Shown piece after piece: positions 48,985 to 58,216 of a stretch of 64,000 bases of DNA. The translations under genes were made by a program, and so were the position numbers. The stretch is from NCBI GenBank assembly GCA_035693165.1, contig DASSGZ010000499.1, forward strand, positions 1 to 64,000, written 5' to 3'. The stretch comes from JAICKM01 sp035693165. Lineage in GTDB: Bacteria > Chloroflexota > Chloroflexia > QHBQ01 > JAICKM01. The first letter of the stretch is position 1. Each line of letters opens with the position of its first letter. Under the pieces are notes generated by a model that had not been told where the DNA came from, did not search any database, and saw nothing but the letters and a program-made list of their open reading frames with translations.

Positions 48985-51111
48985 ATGTCCGACGACTCGC
49001 AGACGGCGCCGCGGCCCGTGACCGCCGCCGACATCATGAAGATCAAGTTCCTGTCCGAACCGGCCCTGAGTCCCGACGGCCGCCAGGTGGCCTTTGTCGT
49101 GGCCCACGCTCACGAAGCCGACAACGACTACCGGTCGCACATCTGGATACGCCGGACGGACGGCAAGGGCCGGGCGCAGCAGTTCACCCACGGCGCCAAG
49201 CGCGACGCCCACCCCGTCTGGAGTCCCGACGGGCGCTGGATCGCCTTCGTCTCCAACCGCAGCGGGCATAAAGAGGTCTGGCTGATCCCCGCCGACGGCG
49301 GCGAGGCCCGCCGCGTCACCCACACCCGCCACGGCGCGGGCAACCCCAGTTGGGCGCCCGACAGCCGCGCCCTGTCTTTCACCAGCGAGATCGGGCCGGA
49401 CGACCCGCAGCCGTCGTCGCAACCGCTGGAGAGCGACGAGGAACGCAAAGCGCGCAAGGAGAAGGAAGACAAAGCCAAGCGCGAGACGGCCCGCCGCATT
49501 TCGCGCCTGCGCTACAAGCACGACAGCACCGGCATGTGGGAGGGGCGCTACAGCCATATCTGGGTCCAGGCCCTGGACGAAGACGGCGACAACGACGGCG
49601 AGCCGCGTCAACTCACCAGCGGCGACTACGAGGACAGCCCGGCGGTCTGGAGTCCTGACGGCAAGTGGCTGGCTTTCTCCTCCAACCGCACCGCCGACCC
49701 CGACCGCAATCTCGTCTCCGACATCTTCGTCGTGCCCGTCGAGGGCGGCGACCCGCAGCAGCTTACCGCCAGCCGCGGCCCGGCGCATAGCCCGGCCTGG
49801 CGCCCCGATTCCGGCGCGATCGCCTACGTGGGTCACGAGCGCGGCAACGAGTGGGGGTTCGGCTCGAACAATATCCTCTTCGTGGTGCCCTTCGTGCCCG
49901 GCCAGGAAACGATCGCCGAGCGGCAGGACCTGAGCAGCCGGATCGACCGCCCGGTGGACAACATGTCGCTGAGCGACTCGCGTATGGGCGGCTTCATCAA
50001 CTACCCGACCTGGACGCCCGACGGCCGGCACATCTACATGACCGTGAGCGATTGGGGCCGGGTGGGCCTCGACCGCTTCACGGCTGACGATTCCGCCGCC
50101 CCGGAGCCGGTCATCGGCGGCGACCGGGTGCTGACCAACCTCTCGTTTACACCGGATGCGCGGGCGGTAGCCTTTGTCGCCGGCACGCCCAGCAACCCCG
50201 GCGATCTGTTCTTCGCCCGGCTCGACGAGACCGGCCCGGCCCGCGACGAGCAGCAACTGACGACGGTGAACAAGCACGTCTTCGCGGACCTGCTCATCGG
50301 TGACGCCGAGGAGATCCGCTTCGACTCGCCCGATGGGCCGGAGTTGCAAGGCTGGATCATCAAGCCTCCGGGCTTCGAGGAAGGCCGCAAGTACCCCGCC
50401 GTCATCGAGATCCACGGCGGGCCGCACCTGATGTACAGTTTCGCCTTCTTCCATGAGTTCCAACTGCTGGCCGCGCAGGGCTACGTAGTGTTCTACATGA
50501 ACCCGCGCGGCGGCCAGGGCTACGGCCAGGAGTTCGTCGACGCTATCCGCGGCGGCTGGGGCGAGCCCGACTACCGCGACCTGATGCGCGGGGTGGACGT
50601 GTTGCTGGAGCAGGGCTACGTGGACGAGGCGCGCCTGGGCGTCACTGGCGGCTCGTATGGCGGCTACATGACCTGCTGGATCATCGGGCACACGAACCGC
50701 TTCCGCACCGCCGTCGCCTCACGCAGCGTCACCAACCTGATCAGCATGTACGGGTCGAGCGACGCGGGCTGGATGCTGGAGGACTGGGAGTTCACCCCGC
50801 TGTTCGATAACCCGGAAGCCTACCAACTGCTCTGGCGCCACTCGCCCATCGCCTACGTGCCCCAGATCGAGACGCCGCTGCTGCTGACCCACGGCGAGGA
50901 CGACCGGCGCTGCCACCTGGAGCAAGCCGAAGAGATGTACGTGGCCCTGCGGCGGCTGGGCAAGACGGCGGAACTGGTCACCTTCCCCGGCTCGACGCAC
51001 GAACTATCACGAGGCGGCGCGCCGCGCATGCGTGTGCAGCGCCTCGACGCCATCGTCGATTGGATGCGGCGCTACCTGGACAAGGAGGACACGGCGGATG
51101 GGGGAGCATAA
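48985..51111 (+). CDS. S9-family prolyl oligopeptidase-like serine peptidase
   Basis: 708 residues. Residues about 25-420 form the beta-propeller with WD40-like SPDGRxxAF repeats (SPDGRQVAFV, SPDGRWIAFVSN, TPDGRHIYM). The C-terminal alpha/beta-hydrolase has HGGP, the nucleophile Ser557 in GVTGGSYGGYMT, the Asp in THGEDDRRC and the His in PGSTHELSR. It is probably a cytoplasmic acylaminoacyl or dipeptidyl peptidase; no signal peptide is seen. The ATG at 48985 is preceded by CGGAG; a GTG two codons earlier is possible. Its last 14 bases overlap the next gene. Confidence 0.93.
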   Translation: MSDDSQTAPRPVTAADIMKIKFLSEPALSPDGRQVAFVVAHAHEADNDYRSHIWIRRTDGKGRAQQFTHGAKRDAHPVWSPDGRWIAFVSNRSGHKEVWLIPADGGEARRVTHTRHGAGNPSWAPDSRALSFTSEIGPDDPQPSSQPLESDEERKARKEKEDKAKRETARRISRLRYKHDSTGMWEGRYSHIWVQALDEDGDNDGEPRQLTSGDYEDSPAVWSPDGKWLAFSSNRTADPDRNLVSDIFVVPVEGGDPQQLTASRGPAHSPAWRPDSGAIAYVGHERGNEWGFGSNNILFVVPFVPGQETIAERQDLSSRIDRPVDNMSLSDSRMGGFINYPTWTPDGRHIYMTVSDWGRVGLDRFTADDSAAPEPVIGGDRVLTNLSFTPDARAVAFVAGTPSNPGDLFFARLDETGPARDEQQLTTVNKHVFADLLIGDAEEIRFDSPDGPELQGWIIKPPGFEEGRKYPAVIEIHGGPHLMYSFAFFHEFQLLAAQGYVVFYMNPRGGQGYGQEFVDAIRGGWGEPDYRDLMRGVDVLLEQGYVDEARLGVTGGSYGGYMTCWIIGHTNRFRTAVASRSVTNLISMYGSSDAGWMLEDWEFTPLFDNPEAYQLLWRHSPIAYVPQIETPLLLTHGEDDRRCHLEQAEEMYVALRRLGKTAELVTFPGSTHELSRGGAPRMRVQRLDAIVDWMRRYLDKEDTADGGA

Positions 51112-51517
51112 GCCGATCACCCAGCCCGTGCCCCATGCTCGCGCCACGCTGGCCTATCAGATGCTGCCCGAAGACGCCAACTCGCAGGGCTATGTCCACG
51201 GCGGCTCTGTGACCAAACTGGCCGACACGGCGGCGGGGGTCTGCGCGGCCCGGCACGCCCGCAGCCGGGTCGCCACCGTCGCCATCACCAACATGACCTT
51301 CACCGCGCCGGTCAAGATCGGCGCGCTGGTGACGGTCGAGGCCCGGCTGGTGGGCGTGGGGCGCACGTCGATGCAGATCGACGTGGAGGTCTGGGCCGAG
51401 GAGATCACCAGCGGCGAGCGCGCGCTGACCAGCACCGGGCGCTTCGTCTTCGTGGCCCTCGATGAACACGACCGGCCCCGGCCTGTCCCACCCCTGGAGC
51501 CGGATGCCGGCGTCTGA
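51098..51517 (+). CDS. Acyl-CoA thioesterase (hotdog fold, YciA-like)
   Basis: 139 residues with the family core: an N-terminal MLPEDANSQGYVHGGSVTKLADTAA, the catalytic Asp in the LADTAA helix, then MTFTAPVKIGALVTVEARL. It hydrolyses acyl-CoA; chain-length preference cannot be told. AAGGAGG lies 10 bases before the ATG at 51098, inside the S9 gene, so the two are translationally coupled. The next gene starts inside this one. Confidence 0.87.
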   Translation: MGEHKPITQPVPHARATLAYQMLPEDANSQGYVHGGSVTKLADTAAGVCAARHARSRVATVAITNMTFTAPVKIGALVTVEARLVGVGRTSMQIDVEVWAEEITSGERALTSTGRFVFVALDEHDRPRPVPPLEPDAGV

Positions 51518-52328
51518 TCCCCACCCCGCGGACGACCCGGATGCCCCGGCGGACCCAGGCATCCTGGATCGGTTTGCGCCGTTCTACGATCTCGAATACG
51601 GCACTTACGACGCCGACCTGGACTTTTACCGGGGCTGCGCGGCCCAGGCCGCCCCCCGGCGGAGCCCGGCGGCGCAGGTGCTGGAACTGGCCTGCGGCAG
51701 CGGGCGGGTGCTGCTGGCTCTGGCCGCCGCGGGCCACGTCTGCACCGGGGTCGATGCCTCGCCTGCCATGCTGGCCCTGGCCCGTGCGCGCCTGGCGGCG
51801 GCAGACCTGCCGGCCACCCTGGTCGCCGCCCGCATGGAAGCCTTGCCCCCGGATCTCGGTCCCTTCGACCTCGTCCTCTGCGCCCTGAACAGCTTTGCCT
51901 ATCTGCCCACGCAGGCCGATCAACTGGCGACGCTCGTCGACGTGCAGGCCCGGCTGCGGCGCGGCGGGTTGCTGGTGCTCGACCTCAGTCCGGTGGACGC
52001 GGGCGGCCCCTACCCCGCCGGCGGCGAACTGGTGCATCAGGGCGCCTGGGACCGGCCCGGCGGCGGGCGGGTGCTCAAATTCGTCAGCGGCGTGTGGGAC
52101 AGCGCCGACCAGCAGCATCACGTCCACTGGATTTACGACGAGGAAGATCCCGCCGGGCGCGTCCGCCGCACGACCATCCCGCAAACCCTGCGCTACACCT
52201 ATCGCTGGGAAGCCCAACTCCTGCTCGAACGCGCCGGCCTCCGCCTGGCCGGCATCTACGGCACCTACGATCTCGACCCCTACAGCAGCGACTCCCCCCG
52301 CCTGATCCTGGTGGCGCAGCGGCCCTAG
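51504..52328 (+). CDS. Class I SAM-dependent methyltransferase
   Basis: 274 residues. Motif I is VLELACGSGRVLLALAAAG, motif II VTGVDAS-like (CTGVDASPAM), and motif IV FDLVLCALNSFAYL. A C-terminal SDSPRLILVAQRP segment closes the fold. The substrate is unknown. The ATG at 51504 has GGAG 4-7 bases before it and overlaps the thioesterase stop by 14 bases; a start at 51462 would mean a longer overlap with no ribosome site. Confidence 0.83.
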   Translation: MPASDPHPADDPDAPADPGILDRFAPFYDLEYGTYDADLDFYRGCAAQAAPRRSPAAQVLELACGSGRVLLALAAAGHVCTGVDASPAMLALARARLAAADLPATLVAARMEALPPDLGPFDLVLCALNSFAYLPTQADQLATLVDVQARLRRGGLLVLDLSPVDAGGPYPAGGELVHQGAWDRPGGGRVLKFVSGVWDSADQQHHVHWIYDEEDPAGRVRRTTIPQTLRYTYRWEAQLLLERAGLRLAGIYGTYDLDPYSSDSPRLILVAQRP

Positions 52329-52387
52329 CCGGCGCCCCGTCCATCCCGCGCGCCGGTTTGCAACCGGCCCCTACATCTCCAGCGAGA

Positions 52388-52984
52388 CTACAGCAACCCC
52401 AGGTGCAGGAGCCGGCGCTGCATCCACCCCACCGGCACGCTGAACAGGTCGGCCATCCAGGCCACGGCTTCGTCCGGCGTGGCCGTCACGGCGGCGGCAT
52501 AGAGCCACGCGGGTCGCACCCAGGCGGCGGGCATCGTCGTCAGCCGGGCGAACAGGTCGGCCTCGATCTCGGCCTGGCCGTGGCGCGGGTCGAGCGGCGG
52601 CCCGGCGCGGCGGGCGTAGGGGATGCCCGGCGCGCAGCGATCCGGTAGGATGTGCAGCAGCACATGGCCCGCCTCGTGGAACGCGGTGACAAACACCTCC
52701 CGCGTCGGAGCGTTCGAGTCCAGGCAGAGCGCGGCGTGCCGCTTATAGCGCGCGAACTCCACCGGAAAGGCATAGCCATAGACCCCGGCGTCGCGCCCGT
52801 CGTCAAGCGGCGGCAGAATCAGCGTGACAGGCTCCAGGATGGCCAGCAGGTGCAGAATGGGGAACGGCGGCCCGGTCCCGCCATACATGCGCACCACCTC
52901 GTCGGCAAGCTCGGATATCCGTGTATAGTCGTCGGGGGAAAGCCCGGCAAGCGCCGGATCGATCTCAGGCAAGAGCAACTCCAC
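52388..52984 (-). CDS. ImmA/IrrE-like zinc metallopeptidase
   Basis: 198 residues. The zinc motif is HEAGH in TAFHEAGHVLLH (about residue 103), and a later Glu in QAEIEADLFARLTTMP is the probable third ligand, as in ImmA/IrrE proteases that cut repressors. The fold is mostly helical with no HTH. The start is GTG at 52984. A consensus-like promoter lies 30 bases upstream. Such proteins often control mobile elements or stress regulons. The target repressor is not encoded alongside; a MerR gene lies across the insertion sequence. Confidence 0.75.
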   Translation of the reverse strand: MELLLPEIDPALAGLSPDDYTRISELADEVVRMYGGTGPPFPILHLLAILEPVTLILPPLDDGRDAGVYGYAFPVEFARYKRHAALCLDSNAPTREVFVTAFHEAGHVLLHILPDRCAPGIPYARRAGPPLDPRHGQAEIEADLFARLTTMPAAWVRPAWLYAAAVTATPDEAVAWMADLFSVPVGWMQRRLLHLGLL

Positions 52985-53014
52985 AGTAGCGGATCAAGGT
53001 CGCACAGCGTCCCT

Positions 53015-53043
53015 ATTTTAGCACTAATGTTCTAGTATTACAA
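53015..53043 (-). promoter_or_regulatory. Promoter of the ImmA/IrrE-like gene
   Basis: On the minus strand TTGTAA (53038-53043) and TAAAAT (53015-53020) are 17 bases apart. The start codon follows about 30 bases downstream, so the leader is short. Confidence 0.55.
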
Positions 53044-53164
53044 GAGGATGCCGGGTAGCAGCCGGCAAGAGGCAAGTGGTTAGGATGCCGCCGCTTTCGG
53101 GGAGCCGAGTAAGCGGGCGATTTAAACCCCACCCCACCGATCGCAGGGCACCACGGGCATAGAC

Positions 53165-54656
53165 GGGTGCAGGCCAGGATTTAGGCAGCTTTGGGCAGCG
53201 CGTCCGTCTCGGCCCAACTCGCGTCCCAGCGCCCACTGAGCAACTCCGCCCGCAACGTCAGCACCGCTTGCACCCCGGCCGTGCTCCAGCGCATCCCCGC
53301 TCCCTTGGCCCGCCCGCCCACCACTCGTTTACAGGCACTCTCCACCACCCCACTCCCCACCGGATAGCCCGCCGCCCGGTACCGCGCGTAATCCATCCGC
53401 CCGGCATTCGTCGCGAAGTAGTGCTCCTGCGCTCCCGCCGCCGCCCCCCCGGGCGCCGCGGCCGCCCCCCGTAACGCCGCCTGCACCGCCCCCACCTGCC
53501 CGGCCCATAACTCGGCTTCCCGCGCTGCCACCCACGCTTGCGCCCCCGCCGTCCCCTCCCCAAATAGCCCGTTGCCCGCCGCCCACAGGTGTTCCAGCGC
53601 GTGATACCAATCTAACACTTCCACCCGCTGCGGAAAATGGGTCGCGAACTGCTGCCAAATGCTCGGCGCCCCGTCGCCCAAGCAGACCACCCGCTCGCTG
53701 GCCGGGTCGATCCCCCGGCGCAGCGCTTCGGCATACAGCCGCTCCCCCGCCCGCTCCATGGCCCCCGTATACACCATATAGCTCGGCGCCGTCGCCTGCA
53801 CCTCCCGCCGGCGCCCGCGGGCCGGTCCCGGCGACGAGGTCGCCCAACACACCACGCCGGCCTTCACTTCGTGCCAATCATCGCGGAAGCAGACCCGCGC
53901 CGCATCTAAGGCCACCGCCCAGATCCCTGCCCCGCGCGGGCGCCGCCCGACGCCCGCGTCCGGTGCCCCCAGCGTCCCGTCCTGCAAGGCCCGCGTGGCC
54001 TGGGTGCGCCGGGCGGCGTCTAAGGCTGTGCCGCGGGCTTCGGTCAGCCGGGCCACTTCCCGCGGGGAGATGGCAATCCCGGTGAGCGCCGTCCAGGTGG
54101 CGGCCGCGCGCTCAAAGGGCAACTCGGCGCCGAGCCGGCAGACGCCCTGCTGCACGCCGGCACTGAATTGGCCGGGCGCCAGGCCGAGCGCCGCATCGAG
54201 CAGGTAACGGCCCTGGTGGCAGGCGCGGCAGTAGTAGTAGCCGCGGCGCAGGCGCAACAGGCCAACGCGGGTTTGTAGGGTGCGGGCGAAGGTGCCTTTA
54301 TACTGGAGCGGTGCCCCGCACGGGCAGCGGGGCGGGGTGGGGGCCGTTTCACGCTGCTGCCGCGCCTGCTCGACGGCGGCCTGCATGAGCGCGGCGGCAG
54401 CGTCCTGGCCGATCTGGTAGGCGGCGGTTTCCCAGTCGGCGAGGGTGGCAGCAGGTTGGGGGGTCACGGTGGCGAAGAATTCATTGACGCGCTCCTGAAA
54501 CTGTTGGATAATAGGGGCGAGCAGGGCCGCACACGCGGGTGTGAGAGGACTGGTCATGGGATACCCTCCAGGATTTCGGCCCATAGGCCGGGATGTAAGC
54601 ACCTGGAGGGTATCACATTTTTCCGTTCTTGTGTGCCTAAATCCTGGCCTGCACCC
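53165..54656. mobile_element. Insertion sequence, ISKra4-type, intact
   Basis: A complete 1492-bp element. The 23-bp terminal inverted repeats are perfect: 53165-53187 and 54634-54656, starting GGGTGCAGGCC and ending GGCCTGCACCC. It is flanked by an 8-bp direct repeat GCATAGAC (53157-53164 and 54657-54664), the target duplication. It holds one transposase gene on the minus strand, and the transposase stop codon lies inside the left inverted repeat. It inserted between the ImmA-like gene and the merR promoter, 8 bases upstream of the merR -35. Perfect repeats and duplication suggest a recent insertion. Confidence 0.95.
53181..54557 (-). CDS. ISKra4-family transposase
   Basis: 458-residue transposase. 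A zinc-finger-like CPCG and YYYCRACHQGR pair follows the N-terminal helices (about 80-125). The catalytic core has WAVALDAARVCF (first Asp), LGDGAPSIWQQFATHFP (second Asp), a DWYHALEHLW motif and a late PVGSGVVESACKRVVGG segment with the final Glu, as in ISKra4 members. The ATG at 54557 has GGAGGG 10 bases upstream; a longer frame from 54602 would cross toward the end repeat. No frameshift or stop, so it should be active. Confidence 0.92.
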   Translation of the reverse strand: MTSPLTPACAALLAPIIQQFQERVNEFFATVTPQPAATLADWETAAYQIGQDAAAALMQAAVEQARQQRETAPTPPRCPCGAPLQYKGTFARTLQTRVGLLRLRRGYYYCRACHQGRYLLDAALGLAPGQFSAGVQQGVCRLGAELPFERAAATWTALTGIAISPREVARLTEARGTALDAARRTQATRALQDGTLGAPDAGVGRRPRGAGIWAVALDAARVCFRDDWHEVKAGVVCWATSSPGPARGRRREVQATAPSYMVYTGAMERAGERLYAEALRRGIDPASERVVCLGDGAPSIWQQFATHFPQRVEVLDWYHALEHLWAAGNGLFGEGTAGAQAWVAAREAELWAGQVGAVQAALRGAAAAPGGAAAGAQEHYFATNAGRMDYARYRAAGYPVGSGVVESACKRVVGGRAKGAGMRWSTAGVQAVLTLRAELLSGRWDASWAETDALPKAA

Positions 54657-54671
54657 GCATAGACTATGCTC

Positions 54672-54702
54672 TTGACTTAGAGCGCTCTAACTTTCATATA
54701 AT
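54672..54702 (+). promoter_or_regulatory. MerR-type promoter with 19-bp spacer and palindromic operator
   Basis: TTGACT (54672-54677) and TATAAT (54697-54702) are 19 bases apart, the over-long spacing typical of MerR-controlled promoters. The perfect 14-bp palindrome TTAGAGCGCTCTAA (54677-54690) lies in the spacer. The transcript leads to merR at 54745. Confidence 0.85.
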
Positions 54703-54744
54703 GATCTGACTACCGATTTTCGGTGCAAAGGATGGGCAAGAATC

Positions 54745-55254
54745 ATGATAACCAATTTACCAGATACCGGCGCTGCGCCGGCGCCGGCCGGCAGGCGGCA
54801 ATCCACCGGACCGGTGGAAAGGTACACCGTGCAGCAGGCCGCCGCCCTGACCGGGTTGAGCGAGCACACGCTGCGCTACTATGAGCGGATTGGCTTGATC
54901 CAGCCGGTGCCGCGCCAGGAAAGCAGCGGCCATCGCCGCTATGGCCCCGCCGACCTGGCGAAATTGGAGACCCTGGCCTGTTTGCGCGCCACCGGTATGC
55001 CCATCGAGCAGATGCGCCGCTACTTCGAGTTGCGCTCCCGCGGCGCCGGCGCTGCCGCCGAGCAACAGGCGCTGCTCGCGGCCCACCTGGAGGAACTGCA
55101 CCGGCGCATGGCCGCGCTCCAGGCGCATGTCGAGTACGTCGAGCACAAGATCGCCTACTGGCGCGCCGTGGAGGCGCAGGATGAGCGGGAAGCGGCGCGC
55201 ATCGCCCGCGAGACTCAAGAGCTGGTTCGCGCCGCCGTCGCCAATCGCGGCTGA
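54745..55254 (+). CDS. MerR-family transcriptional regulator
   Basis: 169 residues: a disordered 25-residue lead, the winged HTH (about 27-70) with YTVQQAAALTGLSEHTLRYYERIGLI and GHRRY, then a dimerisation helix (about 100-140, ELHRRMAALQAHVEYVEHKIAYW). No Cys ligand cluster is seen at the C-terminus, so it probably responds to an organic stress rather than a metal. It twists and activates 19-bp-spacer promoters such as the one directly upstream. First gene of a series of nine. Confidence 0.9.
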   Translation: MITNLPDTGAAPAPAGRRQSTGPVERYTVQQAAALTGLSEHTLRYYERIGLIQPVPRQESSGHRRYGPADLAKLETLACLRATGMPIEQMRRYFELRSRGAGAAAEQQALLAAHLEELHRRMAALQAHVEYVEHKIAYWRAVEAQDEREAARIARETQELVRAAVANRG

Positions 55255-55297
55255 TAATTGACCCACGGAGCATTGCAGTCCTGGAAGGAACACCACC

Positions 55298-56320
55298 ATG
55301 AAAGGAACCCTGATCTACGGCCCGCGCGATATTCGCTTCGAGGAGCGCCCCGACCCGACGATCCGCGAACCCACCGACGCCATCATCCGGATCGTGGCGG
55401 CCTGCGTCTGCGGGTCCGACCTGTGGCCATACCGTGGGATCGCGCCGATCACCCGGCCTACGCCGATGGGACACGAATACGCCGGCATCGTCGAGCAGGT
55501 CGGCAGCCAGGTCACGCAGATCCAGCCCGGCCAGTTCGTGGTCGGCTCGTTCTGGGCTTCAGACAACACCTGCCCCATCTGCCAGGCCGGCTACCAGAGC
55601 CGGTGCGTCCACGCCCAGCCCATTGGCGCCGAGGGCGCGCAGGCGGAGCGCCTGCGCGTGCCGCTGGCCGAGGGCACGCTGGTGGCAACCCCGGACCTCC
55701 CGCCCGCGGACCTGATCCCCAGCCTGCTCGCCGCCTCGGACGTGCTGGGCACCGGCTGGTTCGGCGCCGTCGCCGCCGAGGCGGGACCCGGCAAGACCGT
55801 GGTGGTCGTGGGCGACGGGGCGGTCGGCCTCTGCGCGGTGCTCGCGGCCCGGCAGTTGGGCGCCACGCGGATCATCGCCATGAGCCGTCACCCGGAGCGC
55901 CAGCAACTGGCGCGGGAGTTCGGCGCGACGGACATCGTCACCGAGCGCGGCGATGAGGGCGTGGCGCAGATCAAGGAACTCACCGGCGGGCTGGGCGCGC
56001 ACTCAGTCGTTGAGGCGGTCGGCACCCAGGAGTCGATGATGCAAGCGATCCGCTCCACCCGGCCCGGCGGGTATGTCGGCTACGTCGGCGTCTTCCACGG
56101 CGAACAGTTGCCCAGCGACGAGCTGTTCTTCGCGGAGGTGCATCTGTTCGGCGGCCCGGCCCCGGTGCGCCGCTTCCTGCCCGAGCTGATCGACCTGATC
56201 TGGCAGCGCAAGATCGACCCCGGCAAGGTCTTCGACCTGGAACTGCCGCTGGCGCAGGTCGCCGACGGCTACCGCGCCATGGACGAGCGCCGCGCGATCA
56301 AGACGCTGCTGTGGCCGTGA
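55298..56320 (+). CDS. Zinc-dependent alcohol dehydrogenase (MDR superfamily)
   Basis: 340 residues. Catalytic zinc ligands: Cys38 (CVCGSD), His59-Glu60 (GHEYAG). The Rossmann motif is VVGDGAVGLCAVLAA. The structural-zinc lobe has only three Cys (CPICQAGYQSRC, 92-103), one fewer than usual. It probably oxidises an alcohol or reduces an aldehyde with NAD(P). It follows merR by 43 bases with a GGAAGG site. MerR-ADH pairs are often aldehyde-stress genes. Confidence 0.9.
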   Translation: MKGTLIYGPRDIRFEERPDPTIREPTDAIIRIVAACVCGSDLWPYRGIAPITRPTPMGHEYAGIVEQVGSQVTQIQPGQFVVGSFWASDNTCPICQAGYQSRCVHAQPIGAEGAQAERLRVPLAEGTLVATPDLPPADLIPSLLAASDVLGTGWFGAVAAEAGPGKTVVVVGDGAVGLCAVLAARQLGATRIIAMSRHPERQQLAREFGATDIVTERGDEGVAQIKELTGGLGAHSVVEAVGTQESMMQAIRSTRPGGYVGYVGVFHGEQLPSDELFFAEVHLFGGPAPVRRFLPELIDLIWQRKIDPGKVFDLELPLAQVADGYRAMDERRAIKTLLWP

Positions 56321-56417
56321 GGTGCGGATACGCGCTGCCCAGCGGGGCGCAAGACGCGCTGCACGCGATCGCTGAGGCAGCTGATCCGCACGTCTCATCG
56401 CCATACGGAGAACAACC

Positions 56418-58133
56418 ATGGCAACCATTCTGATCGACAAGAATGTCATGGTGGCCATGCGCGATGGAGTGCACCTGGCGACCGATGTATACCGGCTGGA
56501 CGGCGCTGCACCCGCCCCCGCGCTTGTCACACGCACCCCCTATGACAAGGAGCACGCACTGGCGGGCAACAGCTTCGACATCCTGCGCGCCGTCCAGGCC
56601 GGTTATGTCGTGGTGATCCAGGATGTCTGCGGGCGCTACGCTTCCGATGGCGCCTTTGAACCCATGCGTAATGAGGCCACCGACGGTTGTGACGCCTTTG
56701 CCTGGGTGGCCGCCCAGCCGTGGTCGGACGGTATGGTGGGCACCTTTGGCGGCTCCTACCTGGGCGCGACCCAGTGGCTACCGGCGCGGGAGCAACCGCC
56801 GGCCCTGCGCGCCATGGCGCCGGTGGTCACCTTCTCCGACATGTACGCAGGTTCCGCGTATCAGGGCGGCGCCAAGGTGCTGCACGATCTGCGCTGGGTG
56901 GTGGCCGACATTGTCCCCGGCGAGATCCGTCGCCGGGTAGCCCGTGGCGCGGTCGCGCCACCGAACGGGGGCCAGTTGGATGTCGACGCGGTCTTGAACT
57001 ATCTGCCACTGGGCGACGATCCGCTGATCCGCGACGCCGCCCCCTTTTACCAGGACTGGCTGGCGCACGCGACGGCGGACGAATACTGGCGCCCGCTGTC
57101 GCCCAATGCGGGCTATGACAAAATCACGGTGCCGGCGCTCAACATCAGCGGCTGGTACGACATCTTTCTTTGGGATACTTTTCAGAACTTCAACGGCATG
57201 CGGGAGCGGGGCGGGGCGGAGCAGGCGCGGCGCTTTGCCCGCGTGATTATCGGCCCCTGGACCCACATGAACTTTACCGGTAGTTTCCCGGAGCGCGAGT
57301 TCGGCCCGGCGGCCGGCAGCGAGGCCATCGACCTGAGCGGCATCCAGCTCCGCTGGTTTGACCACTGGCTGAAGGGAGTGGCTAACGGCGTAGAGCAGGA
57401 GGCGCCGGTCACGATCTTTGTGATGGGCGTAGACCAATGGCGCGCCGAGTCCGCCTGGCCGCTGCCCGACACGCAGTATCGCCCCTACTATCTGCACAGC
57501 GCCGGAGCGGCCAACTCGCTCCACGGCGACGGCACGTTGTCGGGCGAGTCGCCCCATGACGAGTCGCCAGATGTGTACCTGTACAACCCGTTCCGCCCGG
57601 TTCCGACTGTGGGCGGCCAGGTCATCCTGCCGGGCGCCAACAGTATGGGCCCGCGCGATCAGCGCGCGGTCGAGGAGCGCGATGACGTGCTGGTGTACAG
57701 CACAGCGGTGCTGGACCGGCCGGTGGAAGTAACCGGGCCGATTGAGCTGCGCCTGTTCGTGTCCTCCTCGGCGCGGGACACGGACTTTACGGGCAAGCTG
57801 GTCGATGTGTTTCCCGACGGCCGGGCGCTGATCCTGACCGAAGGCATACTGCGGGCACGCTACCGCAACTCATTCACAGAGCCTGAGTTGCTTGAACCGG
57901 ATAGGGTCTACGAGCTGCGGCTCGACCTGTGGGCCACGGCCAACGTGTTTCTGCCGGGCCACCGCATCCGGCTGGAGGTGTCGAGCAGCAACTTCCCCCG
58001 GTTCGCCCGCAACAGCAACACGGGCGGGGTGATGGCGGGCGAAGCCGCCGGTGAATACCGGCCGGCGATCAACCGCATCTTCCATGACGCGGCGCGCCCG
58101 TCGCGGCTGATCCTGCCGATCATTGAGCGTTGA
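56418..58133 (+). CDS. CocE/NonD-family serine hydrolase
   Basis: 571 residues. The alpha/beta-hydrolase has IQDVCGRYASDG and the nucleophile elbow GTFGGSYLGATQW. A cap domain and a C-terminal galactose-binding-like jelly-roll (about 400-560: VEVTGPIELRLFVSSSARDTDFTGKLVDV) complete the family, whose members are cocaine esterase, glutaryl-7-ACA acylase and X-Pro dipeptidyl peptidase-like. Natural substrate unknown. No signal peptide. A 97-base gap with an 8-bp inverted pair (GTGCGGAT/ATCCGCAC) separates it from the ADH. Confidence 0.92.
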   Translation: MATILIDKNVMVAMRDGVHLATDVYRLDGAAPAPALVTRTPYDKEHALAGNSFDILRAVQAGYVVVIQDVCGRYASDGAFEPMRNEATDGCDAFAWVAAQPWSDGMVGTFGGSYLGATQWLPAREQPPALRAMAPVVTFSDMYAGSAYQGGAKVLHDLRWVVADIVPGEIRRRVARGAVAPPNGGQLDVDAVLNYLPLGDDPLIRDAAPFYQDWLAHATADEYWRPLSPNAGYDKITVPALNISGWYDIFLWDTFQNFNGMRERGGAEQARRFARVIIGPWTHMNFTGSFPEREFGPAAGSEAIDLSGIQLRWFDHWLKGVANGVEQEAPVTIFVMGVDQWRAESAWPLPDTQYRPYYLHSAGAANSLHGDGTLSGESPHDESPDVYLYNPFRPVPTVGGQVILPGANSMGPRDQRAVEERDDVLVYSTAVLDRPVEVTGPIELRLFVSSSARDTDFTGKLVDVFPDGRALILTEGILRARYRNSFTEPELLEPDRVYELRLDLWATANVFLPGHRIRLEVSSSNFPRFARNSNTGGVMAGEAAGEYRPAINRIFHDAARPSRLILPIIER

Positions 58134-58216
58134 TGACAGCATCATGATTAATACGCCCGAGCATGAGGACCTCATGGATGGCTTGAACGCAGGTGCTGGG
58201 ACGAGAGGAGGATTAC

